64,000 nt of DNA from Nostoc sp. TCL240-02 (GCF_013343235.1 NZ_CP040094.1:3100501-3164500), one strand, 5' to 3'. Shown: positions 18,901 to 28,131, counted from the stretch's first letter. Notes: generated by a model from the sequence alone, not told the origin. Program-made: numbers and translations.

Positions 18901-21900
18901 TTTGGGGCGTTGACAAAGCCCACCGCAGGCATTGCACCAGAAATCTCAGATGCAATTTTCCCCATATATTCAGCTATTTGAGCCAACGTGCGTAGTTGTC
19001 CTACTTCTTCGGGATTCGGCTTGGGCAAATCAGGGTATAGTTCTAGCAATGCTCCTAAAATTTCTACACGTTTGATGGAATCAATCCCCAAATCTGCCTC
19101 GATATCCATCGTTAGCTCTAACATCTCTGTTGGATAGCCCGTTTTATCACTAACGATGTTAATTAGAGTTTCACTCAGAGTAGCTTGATCGATGACTACT
19201 GGTGGTTCGGGTGTAAATTCTACAGGTGCAGTATTCTCCTTTAATGGAGTAATATCCAGAACTGCTGTTGCTTTATGATATGCGCCATTGCCATTACCAT
19301 TACCATTTGTGCCGTTACCATTTGTGCCGTTACCATTAGTCGAAACTGGCTCAGATTTAGTGGCAAATCCGTTACTCGGCAAAGCAATCGGCGCAGTCTC
19401 TAGAACAGGGTTATCCTCTTTGACTGGTGGAGCTACTGGACTTGGTTGATAATTGACTGGCGGTATCAGATGTTGATTGGTATTGCTGGGCGACGGTTGA
19501 TAATGTCGCTGAAGCAATTGGAAAAAGTTGTTAGTGTATTCTTGCTGATAGTTCAAATATTGCTCATGGATGCGGAGGCTATCAGTTTGATGATCGTGAA
19601 ACCGCATGATGCTGCGCTCTGAACTGGAGACTACGAGTTGCTGTGTTTCTGTATGTGGTTCGCTGAATTTACCATTTCCCCATAACGCATGTTGTTGCTC
19701 CATGAGTTGGAAGAAAATTTTAGTATATTCTGTCTGATGGTTCAAAGATTGTTCATGAACTTGCAAGACATCATGTTGATGGCGATTGACCTCTATTAAT
19801 GTGTACTCTAAGTTGTCTATAGCTCTTAAATAACTTAGAGGAAGTTCTGGACTAGGTTGTAAAGACTTCATCTCTAGTTGGTCTGATTGCCCATTCTGGC
19901 CAGATTTCACTCCACCGTTGACAGTTACTTTCTCTGCTGGATGAGAGGGATTAGCTGTTACTGAGTGAGATTTATTGCCATTCCCAAAAGTAGATTGACC
20001 GTTGACAGCTACTTTCTGTGTTGCTTTAGAGAAGTTAGCTTTATTGCCATTCCCAACGGCGGATTGTCCATTGACTGCTACCTTCTCTGTGGCTTCAGAG
20101 AAATTGGGTTTATTACCGTTCGCAACGGTGGGTTTCACTTCATGCCCATTTTGCATAGCTTTTTCAAAGGACTGCTTGGTTTTATCCGATACATAGTTAG
20201 TGCTATTTAAGCGGACATTTAAGACCTTATTTGGAGAAGCTTCTGGGATTTTGTACTCCAGTTGATAGGGGTCTAAGTTTTGCAAAGGTAATCCAGCAAC
20301 GCGTAACTGTAGAACAGCTTGCCGTAAAGTGCGATCGCTATCTTTGAGATGACTAGCATTTAAAGCTACAGCTAAATGAGGGCGATCGCCCAGGATATCT
20401 TTTACCAAGTTGGTAAGAACGCTTCGCGGCCCAAATTCAATAAAGCAGTAACCGCCTTCAGCATAAATATTTTCAATTTCTTGCTTAAACAGCACCTGAT
20501 TCTTCAGGTGATCTTTGAGGAATTTTTGAATGACTGGCGGCTCATTTGGGTAACGCTTCCCGGTAACATTTGTATAAACTGGGATTTGTGGCTCATTAAA
20601 AGTAACTTTCTCAATTGCTCTAGCAAAGGGTTGCTGTGCATAAGCCACTAATGGAGTGTGAAAGGCTGCGGAAACTCCCAACAAAATGCTAGAGAACCCT
20701 TGAGTTTTCAGAGCCTCCTGTACATTAGCAATTTCAGCTTTCGTCCCTGCTAGCACCATCTGATTTGGAGAATTCAAGTTAGCAATAGTGACTTGCGGGA
20801 AATTCTGAATTAGTTCTGTAACCTGATTTACATCCCCTTTCACCGCCAACATCGCTCCTGCATCCAAGAGAGGATCTTTTGGTACAGCCATCGCTTGACC
20901 TCTAGCTTTGACCAAGAACAGGTAATCTTTCTCACTCAAAACTCCCGCAGCCCACAAAGCAGTCAGTTCTCCAAAACTATGACCAGCCAAGAAATCTGGT
21001 TTAAATCCAGCTTGTTGCAATATCTTGTACAAACCAGCGCTAAAAGCTCCAATGGCTGGCTGTGCATATTCTGTTTGCTGCAAGACCTTCATCTGGGCAG
21101 TCTTTTGATCTAGATCAAACACAGGGTTCGGGAAAACAACCTCCGAAAGAGGCTGCAAACCGTCTTCGCGTAAAAGGTTATCAAGTTGAGCATAAGTCTG
21201 ACCTAAGTCAGGGAAGTTGATAGCAAGTTCCCGACCCATTTCTAAGTATTGCGAACCTTGCCCAGAAAATAGGGCAACCACCTTCCCCTCTGTTGCTATG
21301 CCAGTTTTGCGATAGTAAATTCCTTGGGGATATTCCCATGATTCTGCTTGCAGCTTGCTTGTGAGCAAGTCAATACTTGTTTGCAGCAAGTCACAAGCTT
21401 GAGTGAGAGAATCAGCAACAAACCCAAGTCTGGCATTTGTAACTGGAATTTCTAAAGATTGAGAAGCCGCAATCAATTCTGTATAAAGCTGCTCTGCCGT
21501 ATCAGATTGCAATTGGTGTCTAAGTTCTTGAATGCGCGATAACAATTCTTCAGGTGTTGACGCAAATAGCAACACCGACTGAGAAGGTTTGTGTAAACGA
21601 TAGGGTTGCTGATGTTGACTTGTGTATTCTTCCAAAACGACGTGATAATTTGTGCCACCAAAGCCAAAAGAACTTACCCCTGCACGTCTTGGTTGGTCAT
21701 CGCCGCTAATCCAAGGTCTGGTTTCGGTATTTAAGTAAAATGGGGAACTATCAATATCTAATTTAGGATGCGGTTTGGTGACATTAATCGTGGCTGGTAA
21801 TACTTTGTGGTGTAAAGCCAAAGCCGTTTTGATTAGACTTGCCGCACCCGCAGCAGCTTTTGTATGTCCAATCTGCGATTTGACAGTTCCAAGGGCAATA

Positions 21901-23165
21901 TGCTGTTTTTTGGGATTGTTTTCGCCAAAAACTTCTTTTATAGATGAGAATTCGGCAGGATCTCCAGCCATAGTACCAGTGCCGTGTGCTTCAATTAAAC
22001 CAACACTTGTAGGCGAAAATCCGGCATCTTCGTAAGCACGATGCAAAGCTCTCATTTGACCTTCTGGACGTGGCGCATAGATACTTTTGTAGCGACCATC
22101 GCTAGAAGTACCAATACCTTTGATGACTGCATAGATTCGGTCATTATCTCGCTCGGCATCCTCAAGGCGTTTCAGGACTAACATTCCGACACCTTCGCCT
22201 AGCATCATCCCATCAGATTCTGCATCGAAAGGTTTGACATTCTCACCTTGGGAAACAGCAGGAGTTTTGCTGAAACACATATAGGCCATAATTGAATTGT
22301 CGGTGTCAACTCCGCCAGTGATCATCATATCGGCTCGATGCTCAATTAGCTCACTCATTGCCATTTTGAGCGCACCTAATGAACTAGCACAAGCGGCATC
22401 TACAACACAGTTAGTCCCGCCCAAATCTAGGCGGTTAGCAATTCTTCCTGTAACTACGTTTGCCAGCATACCGGGGAAGGCATTCTCATCCCATTGCACA
22501 TAAGCACTTTTGATTTTCTCAATGATTTTTTGTGTATCCTCGTCAGATAGGCCACTCCCTTTGAGAACTTTTTCCCAAATCGGGTACTGCATTCTCACAG
22601 TCAGAGGAACCGCCAACTGTCTGCCTAGTGCCACACCTAAGATTACACCAGTGCGTTGGCGAAGCCCATCGTAGATATCGCGACTAAACTGTCGAGATTC
22701 ACCGTAACCTGCATCTTCCATCACTGCTTTCGCAACAATCAAACCTAGTAATTGCGATATATCTGTGACTTCTAGGCTGTTGGGTGGTAGTCCAAATTCC
22801 ATCGGATTGAAATTGACATCCGGGATAAATCCGCCTCTTTTACAATATGTTTTATCAGGTGTTCTGGGGTTAGGATCGTAATAATCCTCTACACTCCAAC
22901 GCGAAGGGGGAACATCAGTAATACAATCAACTTTGTGAATTATTTTTTCCCAATATTCCTGTAAATTTTTTGATTGGGGAAAGATAGAAGCCATCCCAAT
23001 AATTGCAATATCTGTTTTTTGCTGAGGTCTATTTATTTCGCTGGTTAGCGGTGCATTCTCAACCATAACTTTTTTCACCTGTATGAGCTTGAGTAGAGCC
23101 TGTTCACAATTGCTAACTTCTTCTTGCAACTGTGCTAAAACAGCTTCAATTCTAGAAGCAGTCAT
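15912..23165 (-). CDS. PfaA/HglE-like iterative polyketide synthase (KS-AT-ACP-ACP-KR-DH)
   Basis: A 2417-residue synthase. KS at about 50-515 with Cys259 in VVDAACASS, His394 and His434. AT at about 628-925 with Ser730 in GHSFG. ACP1 at 1330-1405 with Ser1363 in GIDSIKRVEI. ACP2 at 1470-1545, where the same motif reads GIDAVKLVEI, so Ala1503 replaces the phosphopantetheine Ser. KR at about 1850-2110 (GGAKGIT cofactor loop, FSSVVGFYGN, YAIAN). A hot-dog DH starts near 2150 with HVIAGYPVLP. Between AT and ACP1 are NGN-rich repeats and two copies of a helical HEQ.LN.Q.EYT motif (1125-1158, 1193-1222). The order matches PfaA of PUFA synthases and the related heterocyst glycolipid synthases. No ER or thioesterase is present. 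It heads an operon of at least eight genes. Confidence 0.93.
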   Translation of the reverse strand: MTASRIEAVLAQLQEEVSNCEQALLKLIQVKKVMVENAPLTSEINRPQQKTDIAIIGMASIFPQSKNLQEYWEKIIHKVDCITDVPPSRWSVEDYYDPNPRTPDKTYCKRGGFIPDVNFNPMEFGLPPNSLEVTDISQLLGLIVAKAVMEDAGYGESRQFSRDIYDGLRQRTGVILGVALGRQLAVPLTVRMQYPIWEKVLKGSGLSDEDTQKIIEKIKSAYVQWDENAFPGMLANVVTGRIANRLDLGGTNCVVDAACASSLGALKMAMSELIEHRADMMITGGVDTDNSIMAYMCFSKTPAVSQGENVKPFDAESDGMMLGEGVGMLVLKRLEDAERDNDRIYAVIKGIGTSSDGRYKSIYAPRPEGQMRALHRAYEDAGFSPTSVGLIEAHGTGTMAGDPAEFSSIKEVFGENNPKKQHIALGTVKSQIGHTKAAAGAASLIKTALALHHKVLPATINVTKPHPKLDIDSSPFYLNTETRPWISGDDQPRRAGVSSFGFGGTNYHVVLEEYTSQHQQPYRLHKPSQSVLLFASTPEELLSRIQELRHQLQSDTAEQLYTELIAASQSLEIPVTNARLGFVADSLTQACDLLQTSIDLLTSKLQAESWEYPQGIYYRKTGIATEGKVVALFSGQGSQYLEMGRELAINFPDLGQTYAQLDNLLREDGLQPLSEVVFPNPVFDLDQKTAQMKVLQQTEYAQPAIGAFSAGLYKILQQAGFKPDFLAGHSFGELTALWAAGVLSEKDYLFLVKARGQAMAVPKDPLLDAGAMLAVKGDVNQVTELIQNFPQVTIANLNSPNQMVLAGTKAEIANVQEALKTQGFSSILLGVSAAFHTPLVAYAQQPFARAIEKVTFNEPQIPVYTNVTGKRYPNEPPVIQKFLKDHLKNQVLFKQEIENIYAEGGYCFIEFGPRSVLTNLVKDILGDRPHLAVALNASHLKDSDRTLRQAVLQLRVAGLPLQNLDPYQLEYKIPEASPNKVLNVRLNSTNYVSDKTKQSFEKAMQNGHEVKPTVANGNKPNFSEATEKVAVNGQSAVGNGNKANFSKATQKVAVNGQSTFGNGNKSHSVTANPSHPAEKVTVNGGVKSGQNGQSDQLEMKSLQPSPELPLSYLRAIDNLEYTLIEVNRHQHDVLQVHEQSLNHQTEYTKIFFQLMEQQHALWGNGKFSEPHTETQQLVVSSSERSIMRFHDHQTDSLRIHEQYLNYQQEYTNNFFQLLQRHYQPSPSNTNQHLIPPVNYQPSPVAPPVKEDNPVLETAPIALPSNGFATKSEPVSTNGNGTNGNGTNGNGNGNGAYHKATAVLDITPLKENTAPVEFTPEPPVVIDQATLSETLINIVSDKTGYPTEMLELTMDIEADLGIDSIKRVEILGALLELYPDLPKPNPEEVGQLRTLAQIAEYMGKIASEISGAMPAVGFVNAPNESGSRLAVSVAEREQGAEGDGEDKGDEGNGGVTAIPSSSPPSPSSPELTNIVFNVVSEKTGYSTTMLDLSMDIETDLGIDAVKLVEILEALLELYPDLPKLNSEALAQLRTLGQIVAHIEGLGTEDWRLATGKNFSQSPVPNTQYPVPNIQSPVPNTQSLIFRSPVRLKYLPEPDVLDFTLPDNHIALLTDDGSLTTAKLAEILFQRGWKTVVLTFPPTVIAKQSPLPEGISRVVLTDLSEEHLREQLGAIATNYGQIATFIHLNPSTHDDISNHVRYLESEKAILRHVFLIAKYLKESLNQAALQGRSSFITVARLDGEFGLGQKNNFGAIGAGLFGLTKTLNQEWESVFCRAIDLSPDLDAETSAQHIFAELHDPNLLVVEVGYNSQERVTLVCEQEEQKNPEQEIGGIPFAPSTFPSNVFPIPNAKSQVFLVSGGAKGITAQCVIKLAQRYQCKFILVGRSAADPEPVWTEGYLSEADLKKRIMEDFFAKGEKPTPAMVQKKFNAISSSREIATTLQAINQAGGKAEYFNVDVTDAIALQEQVANAVKRFGPVTGIIHGAGNLADKRIEKKSVQDFETVYTAKVKGLENLLRCVTPSQLNYLVLFSSVVGFYGNVGQSDYAIANEILNKSAHLVKRNHPHSHVVAINWGPWDSGMVSPELKQAFAERNIETIPVEMGTEMLVDELASANQETVQVVIGSPLVYIPEKLPSELRKFRIQRQLTLAANPFLQDHVIAGYPVLPATCGLLWIANACEQIYPGYKAFSCTNYKVLKGLIFDDNLPTEYTLELQELAKHDINEIDFDAKIWSKTPEGKIRYHFSSQMKLKRQLPNAPTHEFLDLSQDNRITATTSSLYQNGAASLFHGFTFQGVKSVLNATLNKITIECYLPEPAEREQGQFPVQTFNPYIADVQIHAFWIWAQHFYQVACLPSEIKTFEQFQAVPFDETFYVSCQIKSKTESGLVVDVIAHNSQGQIYTRMLGAKGTILPKQLDEI
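18421..18505. repeat. STRR-like heptad repeat inside the synthase gene
   Basis: A run of GGGTATT/GGGGACT-type heptads within the coding region after ACP2. It is translated in frame as QSPVPNTQYPVPN-like sequence at about residues 1560-1581. Such heptads are normally intergenic in Nostoc. Confidence 0.8.
18778..18898. repeat. Low-complexity and dispersed-repeat insert between the two ACP domains
   Basis: CTCCC/CATCTCC-rich tracts followed by a CGTTCGGCTACGCTCACGGC element of the dispersed Nostoc kind. In frame this gives the linker SVAEREQGAEGDGEDKGD and the Ser/Pro run that follows it, between ACP1 and the mutated ACP2. Confidence 0.65.
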
Positions 23166-23823
23166 GACTTTTTATTCATTATTGGAGCTTTGAGATGTAA
23201 AGATGATAATAAAATTACCATTTCTACAAATAGAGAAAGACGCGATTACTTTTTAGATAAGGCTAGGGGCTATTGATGGTAAGCTATATGCTTTTACTTG
23301 AGCTTCAGAAGCCATAAACAAGACTTCAAGAGATTTTAGTGAGGATATTATGAAGTCTAAATGTAGCAATTCAGATTTCTTTTGGACTAAAGAATTGCTC
23401 TGAATTGCAAATGGCTTCAAGATTACAACATAAGTTGTTAATCAGATAGAAATTGGATGTTTTCATCCAGCTAACATCTCAACTTATCAATTGTAGTTAA
23501 TATTAGGCTGTTTAATTCTCCATTACAATTGATATACAACTTATATACAACGGTATCGCTATTGAGAGGTAAAATGTTATTGGGCATAATTTATTAGTCC
23601 ATCTTAATAACGGTACTAGTAGTCTGTCTGCCCGATCTCGTTTTGTATCTGACTCTGTGTTCTCTGTGCCTCCGTAGTTCATCTCATTAAATTTGCTGGG
23701 TAAATAAGTTTGTAGTTAGGATTTTTAAGCACTTTAATGATTAATACAAACCCTCAAAACCAGCTTATATAAGTGCATTTTCTGATTGCAATTTGGTAAA
23801 TAAATCAGAACCTACATATAAAC
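23166..23823. other. Promoter region of the PKS operon, with a 10-bp inverted repeat
   Basis: About 660 bases without a convincing gene. A perfect inverted repeat (ATCAATTGTA at 23486-23495, TACAATTGAT at 23524-23533) lies about 330 bases upstream of the synthase start, and two ATATACAAC copies follow it. I found no clear GTA-N8-TAC NtcA site. The main operon promoter should be in here. Confidence 0.45.
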
Positions 23824-24222
23824 TTATACAGAATCATTTTCGGAATTAAAATTGTCATCTCTGTTATTACTTATCGTCTTGTTTTGAGCAGCAGTTAATA
23901 GCTTTTGCTCAAGCCTACTAATACTAATTCCAAGCTCAGAAGCTTTTTTTGTTTTCCACTCTTCTAGCTCACAATCATGTTGATTGAGCCATTCACGCAC
24001 GGCAACGCGGGCCATCTCAGCTTTGCGAAGAGTCTGGCGAGCTGCATGAAAAATCAGTCGCTGGTTATCAAAGCTTGGCAATGAGAGCATGAATCGCTGT
24101 AGTTTCATTTTATCTAGGGTCTTTGGGGGGCGATCGCTGTTACTCACATAACTATTAGAACTCTTTTCAATTAGTATGTCACATAACAAAAATACATTAC
24201 TCGAATTGCATACAAATTGCAT
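23824..24222 (-). CDS. Hypothetical protein
   Basis: Up to 132 residues. The upstream ATG at 24222 has a weak GAAG site; an internal ATG at 24108 would remove a low-complexity N-terminus. The C-terminal 90 residues are charged and helical (LRKAEMARVAVREWLNQH, then KKASELGISISRLEQKLL). I do not recognise the family. It lies upstream of the PKS operon on the same strand and next to another small unknown gene, so a local regulatory role is conceivable but not shown. Confidence 0.45.
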   Translation of the reverse strand: MQFVCNSSNVFLLCDILIEKSSNSYVSNSDRPPKTLDKMKLQRFMLSLPSFDNQRLIFHAARQTLRKAEMARVAVREWLNQHDCELEEWKTKKASELGISISRLEQKLLTAAQNKTISNNRDDNFNSENDSV

Positions 24223-24930
24223 ATATCTTCAATTTAGCAATCATAGCTTGCTCGAAAAAATACTGAGAAAAAGCATTAAAATATCAACAACATTAGCCTC
24301 TTATTAATTTATTTACTTATTGAAAAATAGAGATGATAGCTAATTAAATAAGCTAAGTAACTGTGAGGTAATGCTATAGTTTTTACATCTATCCAAAAGT
24401 CGATTTATTTTTTTAAAGATTATGTATTAATCAATAAGATATTTTTTAAGGATTTTTATTCCTAAAGAAGTAATTCTGTCTGCAATGTAACAATAACCAC
24501 TAGCAACTATATCTAAAGAATGAAAAATACTAGCGAACAACAGACCCATCATCAAGCAAAGAATTATTTTAATATGCTGAGTAACAGCAAGGACATAACA
24601 GTGTTAAAAAGTGGTCAAGTATCGCAATTTTTTTCATGTATTCTATCGAATATATTGCTAACTATTTCTCTTCACAACTGTTGCATATAGATTGCAATTG
24701 AGTATCAATCAGTTTATCGTAAGTGATTAAATAATGTAATTCAATACTGTTTGTTTAAGAAGGCAGAGAGATACATAAATAGGGAGAATATAAATATAAT
24801 TCACCTGATTGCTGGTCACTCTATACATTCATAAACGCGCAGTATGACAATGTGATTTAATGCAATAATCCGTATTGTATGAAGCCTTCTGCATAATTAG
24901 ACTGTCACGAAAATATAAGGGTTTGCTGGC
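24223..24930. other. AT-rich intergenic region between divergent small genes
   Basis: About 700 bases of AT-rich sequence between two divergently directed small genes. I see no open frame of note, no strong hairpin and no RNA gene. It should carry promoters in both directions. Confidence 0.4.
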
Positions 24931-25254
24931 ATGAGACTATCTGAGCTAGATCCACTCATCCCGCTAATTGAGTTAAGAGAAGAACTCCTGAAGCTACCAA
25001 AAGGCTACTCATTTTATGAAGATGAACTGGTAGATTTTTTATCTCGACGAAGATGGCCTGAAAGTAATCGCCGCATTGATCGGACAACTTTCTGGCGGTG
25101 GAGAAATGACAACGGGATTGAACATCAAAAAGTATTTAGTCGATTGGATATCTTGAAACTCTGCCAAATTTGCGACCACTATCGCATAGATGGAACTCGC
25201 AATGAATATCTGGCGATCGTTAAAAGTAAAAAAGAGGCAGTTCTTAACAAATAA
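24931..25254 (+). CDS. Hypothetical protein, possibly DNA-binding
   Basis: A 107-residue charged, helical protein starting at an ATG with GGGTTTGCTGGC upstream and no clear ribosome site. The middle part (RTTFWRWRNDNGIEHQKVFS followed by RLDILKLCQICDHYR) is laid out like a winged or MerR-like helix-turn-helix region, but I do not recognise the family. It lies about 300 bases before the devBCA-type operon on the same strand and could regulate it or the divergent PKS cluster. Composition resembles that of its neighbours. Confidence 0.6.
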   Translation: MRLSELDPLIPLIELREELLKLPKGYSFYEDELVDFLSRRRWPESNRRIDRTTFWRWRNDNGIEHQKVFSRLDILKLCQICDHYRIDGTRNEYLAIVKSKKEAVLNK

Positions 25255-25374
25255 AGCTACCTCTGGCTAGATACATAAAATACCAAACGGCTTTATCTAG
25301 AGTTGATTTACTAACGGATTGATGGATTAATATGATTGATGTTAGTAATATATAGCTTTGGAAGCTCCCACCAA

Positions 25375-25393
25375 CCCCCCTTCACGAGGGGGG
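25375..25393. terminator. Short GC-rich hairpin after the small hypothetical gene
   Basis: CCCCCCT (25375-25381) pairs with AGGGGGG (25387-25393) around a 5-base loop. There is no long T run after it, so it may be a dispersed hairpin rather than a true terminator. Confidence 0.45.
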
Positions 25394-25549
25394 CTTAATT
25401 CACTAATTCAAAATAGTTGCTTTTACCCGCTTCAAGCTGAATTCGAGTGTTCATCTTGGCATGATATAAGGTCTAATTTCATCTATGCTATTTCTGAATA
25501 ATTTGGAAAGACCTTGTTCTCAGACATCGCTAATTTGGAATAGGTAATT

Positions 25550-26755
25550 ATGGTACAGAAACAAAAACAGTCATTCATCAAACCATTCATTAAACCTGTA
25601 GTTTGGTGGCCAGTTATATTAGCAACTACTATGACTATAGCTACTGGTGCAGCCTCTTTCTATACCTTTTCACGATTTCAGTTGTCTTCAAAAGTACAGC
25701 CTATAGCTACCCCACGTAGTTCTCCTAAAATGACTACTATTGCAGCATTAGGACGTTTAGAACCTCAAGGAGAGGTTATTCGTCTATCGGCTCCAGAGTC
25801 CCAAGGGGGTGTTAGGGTAACAAAACTGATGGTAAACAAAGGAGACAGAGTGCGACAGGGGCAAGTAGTTGCAATGCTTGACAGTTACTTTCCTCGTCTT
25901 GCAGCTTTAGAAAAAGCTCAACAACAAGTCTTAGTTGCTCAAGCTAATCTTAACCAGGTAAAAGCTGGCGCAAAAGCTGGAGATATATCTGCACAAAAAG
26001 CAACTATTGCTCGTTTAGAAGCTGAGTTGCGCGGAGAAACTTCTGCTCAAGAAGCAACGATCGCTCGCTTAGAGGCTGATTGGCGGAATGCTGAAAGCGA
26101 AAATCAGCGCTATCAGCAGTTATATAAAGATGGTGCAATTTCAGCCTCCGACGCAGATACTAAACGTTTGCGAGTCGATACAGTTCAACAGCAACTCAAT
26201 GAAGCTAAAGCTTCTCTCAAGCGCACTATAGAAACTCTTCAAAAGCAGTTAATCGAGGCCAAAGCCAGACTCAAGAGTATTGCTGAGGTTCGTCCTACCG
26301 ATATAGCAGCAGCACAAGCTGATGTTGAAAGTGCATTAGCCTCAGTTAACCAGGCTAAGGCAGAGTGGGATTTAAGTATTGTGCGATCGCCCATAACCGG
26401 GCAAATCATGAAAATTAATACTTGGCCTGGAGAAATTATCGGCACTACAGGAATCGCTGATTTAGGTCGCACACAACAGATGTATGTGGTAGCAGAAGTC
26501 TATGAAACTGATGTTAAAAAAGTACGTATCGGTCAGTCTGCGATTATTACTAGCGATGCTTTACCAGGGAAATTACGAGGAAAAGTTACAGATATTGGTT
26601 TACAAGTTGGCAAACAAAATATCTTCAATAATAACCCTCAAGCAGACACAGATAACAAAATAGTTGATGTAAAAATTCGTATTGATAATCTTCAAGATAA
26701 CCAGCGCGTTGCTGGTCTGACTGATTTACAGGTAGAGGTAATTATTAATATTTAG
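25550..26755 (+). CDS. devB: DevB-type membrane fusion protein of an ABC exporter
   Basis: A 401-residue HlyD-family adaptor. A single membrane anchor lies at about 20-40, followed by the biotinyl-lipoyl half-motif region (GRLEPQGEVIRLSAPE, then VNKGDRVRQGQVVAMLDS), a long coiled coil at about 120-245 with a near-duplicated ATIARLEAE segment, and the returning beta-barrel (SPITGQIMKINTWPGE). It is the first gene of a devB-devC-devA order. In heterocyst-forming cyanobacteria DevBCA with TolC-like HgdD exports heterocyst glycolipids. Several paralogues exist per genome, so this one may serve the adjacent PKS lipid. Confidence 0.9.
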   Translation: MVQKQKQSFIKPFIKPVVWWPVILATTMTIATGAASFYTFSRFQLSSKVQPIATPRSSPKMTTIAALGRLEPQGEVIRLSAPESQGGVRVTKLMVNKGDRVRQGQVVAMLDSYFPRLAALEKAQQQVLVAQANLNQVKAGAKAGDISAQKATIARLEAELRGETSAQEATIARLEADWRNAESENQRYQQLYKDGAISASDADTKRLRVDTVQQQLNEAKASLKRTIETLQKQLIEAKARLKSIAEVRPTDIAAAQADVESALASVNQAKAEWDLSIVRSPITGQIMKINTWPGEIIGTTGIADLGRTQQMYVVAEVYETDVKKVRIGQSAIITSDALPGKLRGKVTDIGLQVGKQNIFNNNPQADTDNKIVDVKIRIDNLQDNQRVAGLTDLQVEVIINI

Positions 26756-26905
26756 AACTTCTCAATAAGGCTTTGTTAACTCATTGAACATTCTTACCCT
26801 ACCTAATACTAATTCCTAATTGGCTACACTTTAACAAAAAATCCTTGATTTAAACAAAGCATTCTTTCTTAATTTAGTCTAATTTCCATCCTTGAGGTTT
26901 ACTAA

Positions 26906-28078
26906 ATGATTCTAAATATCCCCTTATCTTGGTTACAACTAGCCAGACAAAAAATTCGCTTTCTTGTAGCTTTAGCTGGGATTGCTTTTGTTGCAGTTCT
27001 CATGTTTATGCAAATTGGTTTCCAAGCTGCTCTTTATGACAGTGCTACGCAGTTGCATAAGAATCTAGAAGGAGACTTGTTTTTAATTAGTGCTCAATAT
27101 AAATCTTTAACATCAAATCAGAGCTTTTTTCGCTCGTATTTATATCAAGCATTAGGCTTTGAAAATGTTGAATCAGTTAGCCCTTTATATGTACAGTTTG
27201 CTAAGTTTAAAAATCCCAGTAATGGTTTAAAGTTTCCATTGTATGTGCTAGGATTTGACCCAGTTAAATCAGTTTTTAAACTTCCAAATATTGAAGAAAA
27301 ACTTGATTTGATTAGAATCCCTAATATCGTTTTATTTGACCGCGATTCTCGTCCCGAATTTGGAGCGATCTCTAAAGATTTTGAACAAGGTAAAGTTATA
27401 AAAGTTGAAATATTCAGCTACACTGGATTAGTTGGTTACAAAGTTAAGATTGGTGGTTTATTTCGCCTCGGACCTTCTTTTGGTGTTGATGGGAATTTAA
27501 TCGTTAGTTCTTCAACTTTCCTCAGAATATTTCAAGATCGTCCGGCACAAAAGATAGATATAGGATTAATTAAACTCAAACCTAATACCGACCAACAAAA
27601 AGTTTTTGCAGATTTATCAGCCAAGTTACCCAAAGACGTAAAAGTAATTACTCGCAAAGATTTTATTGCTTTGGAAAAAACTTATTGGTCCCTTAGAACA
27701 CCTATTGGATTCGTGTTTAATCTGATGGTATTAATGGGGTTTGTTGTTGGTGTGATCGTTGTTTATCAAATTCTTTATAGTAACATTTCTAGTCATCTAA
27801 CTGAATATGCAACCTTAAAAGCAATGGGATTTAAAAACAAATACTTATTAAGTGTAGTTTTTCAACAAGCTTTAATTTTAGCATCTCTAGGTTATATACC
27901 AGGTTTGGCTATATCTATAGCATTATATGATGTCTCAAAAAATGCTACTAAATTACCAGTTATTATGAGTACAGATAAAGCTATTCTAGTATTAATATCA
28001 GCAATATTAATGTGTTTAACTTCTGGATTTTTATCTACAAACAAACTCCGAAATGTAGATCCAGCAGATATTTTTTAA
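26906..28078 (+). CDS. devC: DevC-type ABC exporter permease
   Basis: A 390-residue permease of the FtsX/MacB type. One membrane segment lies at about 15-40, a periplasmic domain of 220 residues follows, and three membrane segments lie at about 270-385. The N-terminal IPLSWLQLARQKIRFLVALA and the closing NVDPADIF are typical of DevC. It lies 150 bases after devB and before devA on the same strand. It forms the membrane channel of the exporter with DevA as ATPase. Confidence 0.9.
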   Translation: MILNIPLSWLQLARQKIRFLVALAGIAFVAVLMFMQIGFQAALYDSATQLHKNLEGDLFLISAQYKSLTSNQSFFRSYLYQALGFENVESVSPLYVQFAKFKNPSNGLKFPLYVLGFDPVKSVFKLPNIEEKLDLIRIPNIVLFDRDSRPEFGAISKDFEQGKVIKVEIFSYTGLVGYKVKIGGLFRLGPSFGVDGNLIVSSSTFLRIFQDRPAQKIDIGLIKLKPNTDQQKVFADLSAKLPKDVKVITRKDFIALEKTYWSLRTPIGFVFNLMVLMGFVVGVIVVYQILYSNISSHLTEYATLKAMGFKNKYLLSVVFQQALILASLGYIPGLAISIALYDVSKNATKLPVIMSTDKAILVLISAILMCLTSGFLSTNKLRNVDPADIF

Positions 28079-28131
28079 TTTTACACGGCAACCCGCTTTT
28101 ATTTCTATTCGCGCAGTGCAATTGCGATAGG

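Noticed and set aside
18739..20651. Several plus-strand frames of 64-91 residues inside the synthase gene
   Set aside because: They are antisense to conserved ACP and linker coding sequence and have no ribosome sites.
25255..25549. Possible NtcA site before devB
   Set aside because: I searched by eye for GTA-N8-TAC and found no convincing match, so no nitrogen-control site is claimed.
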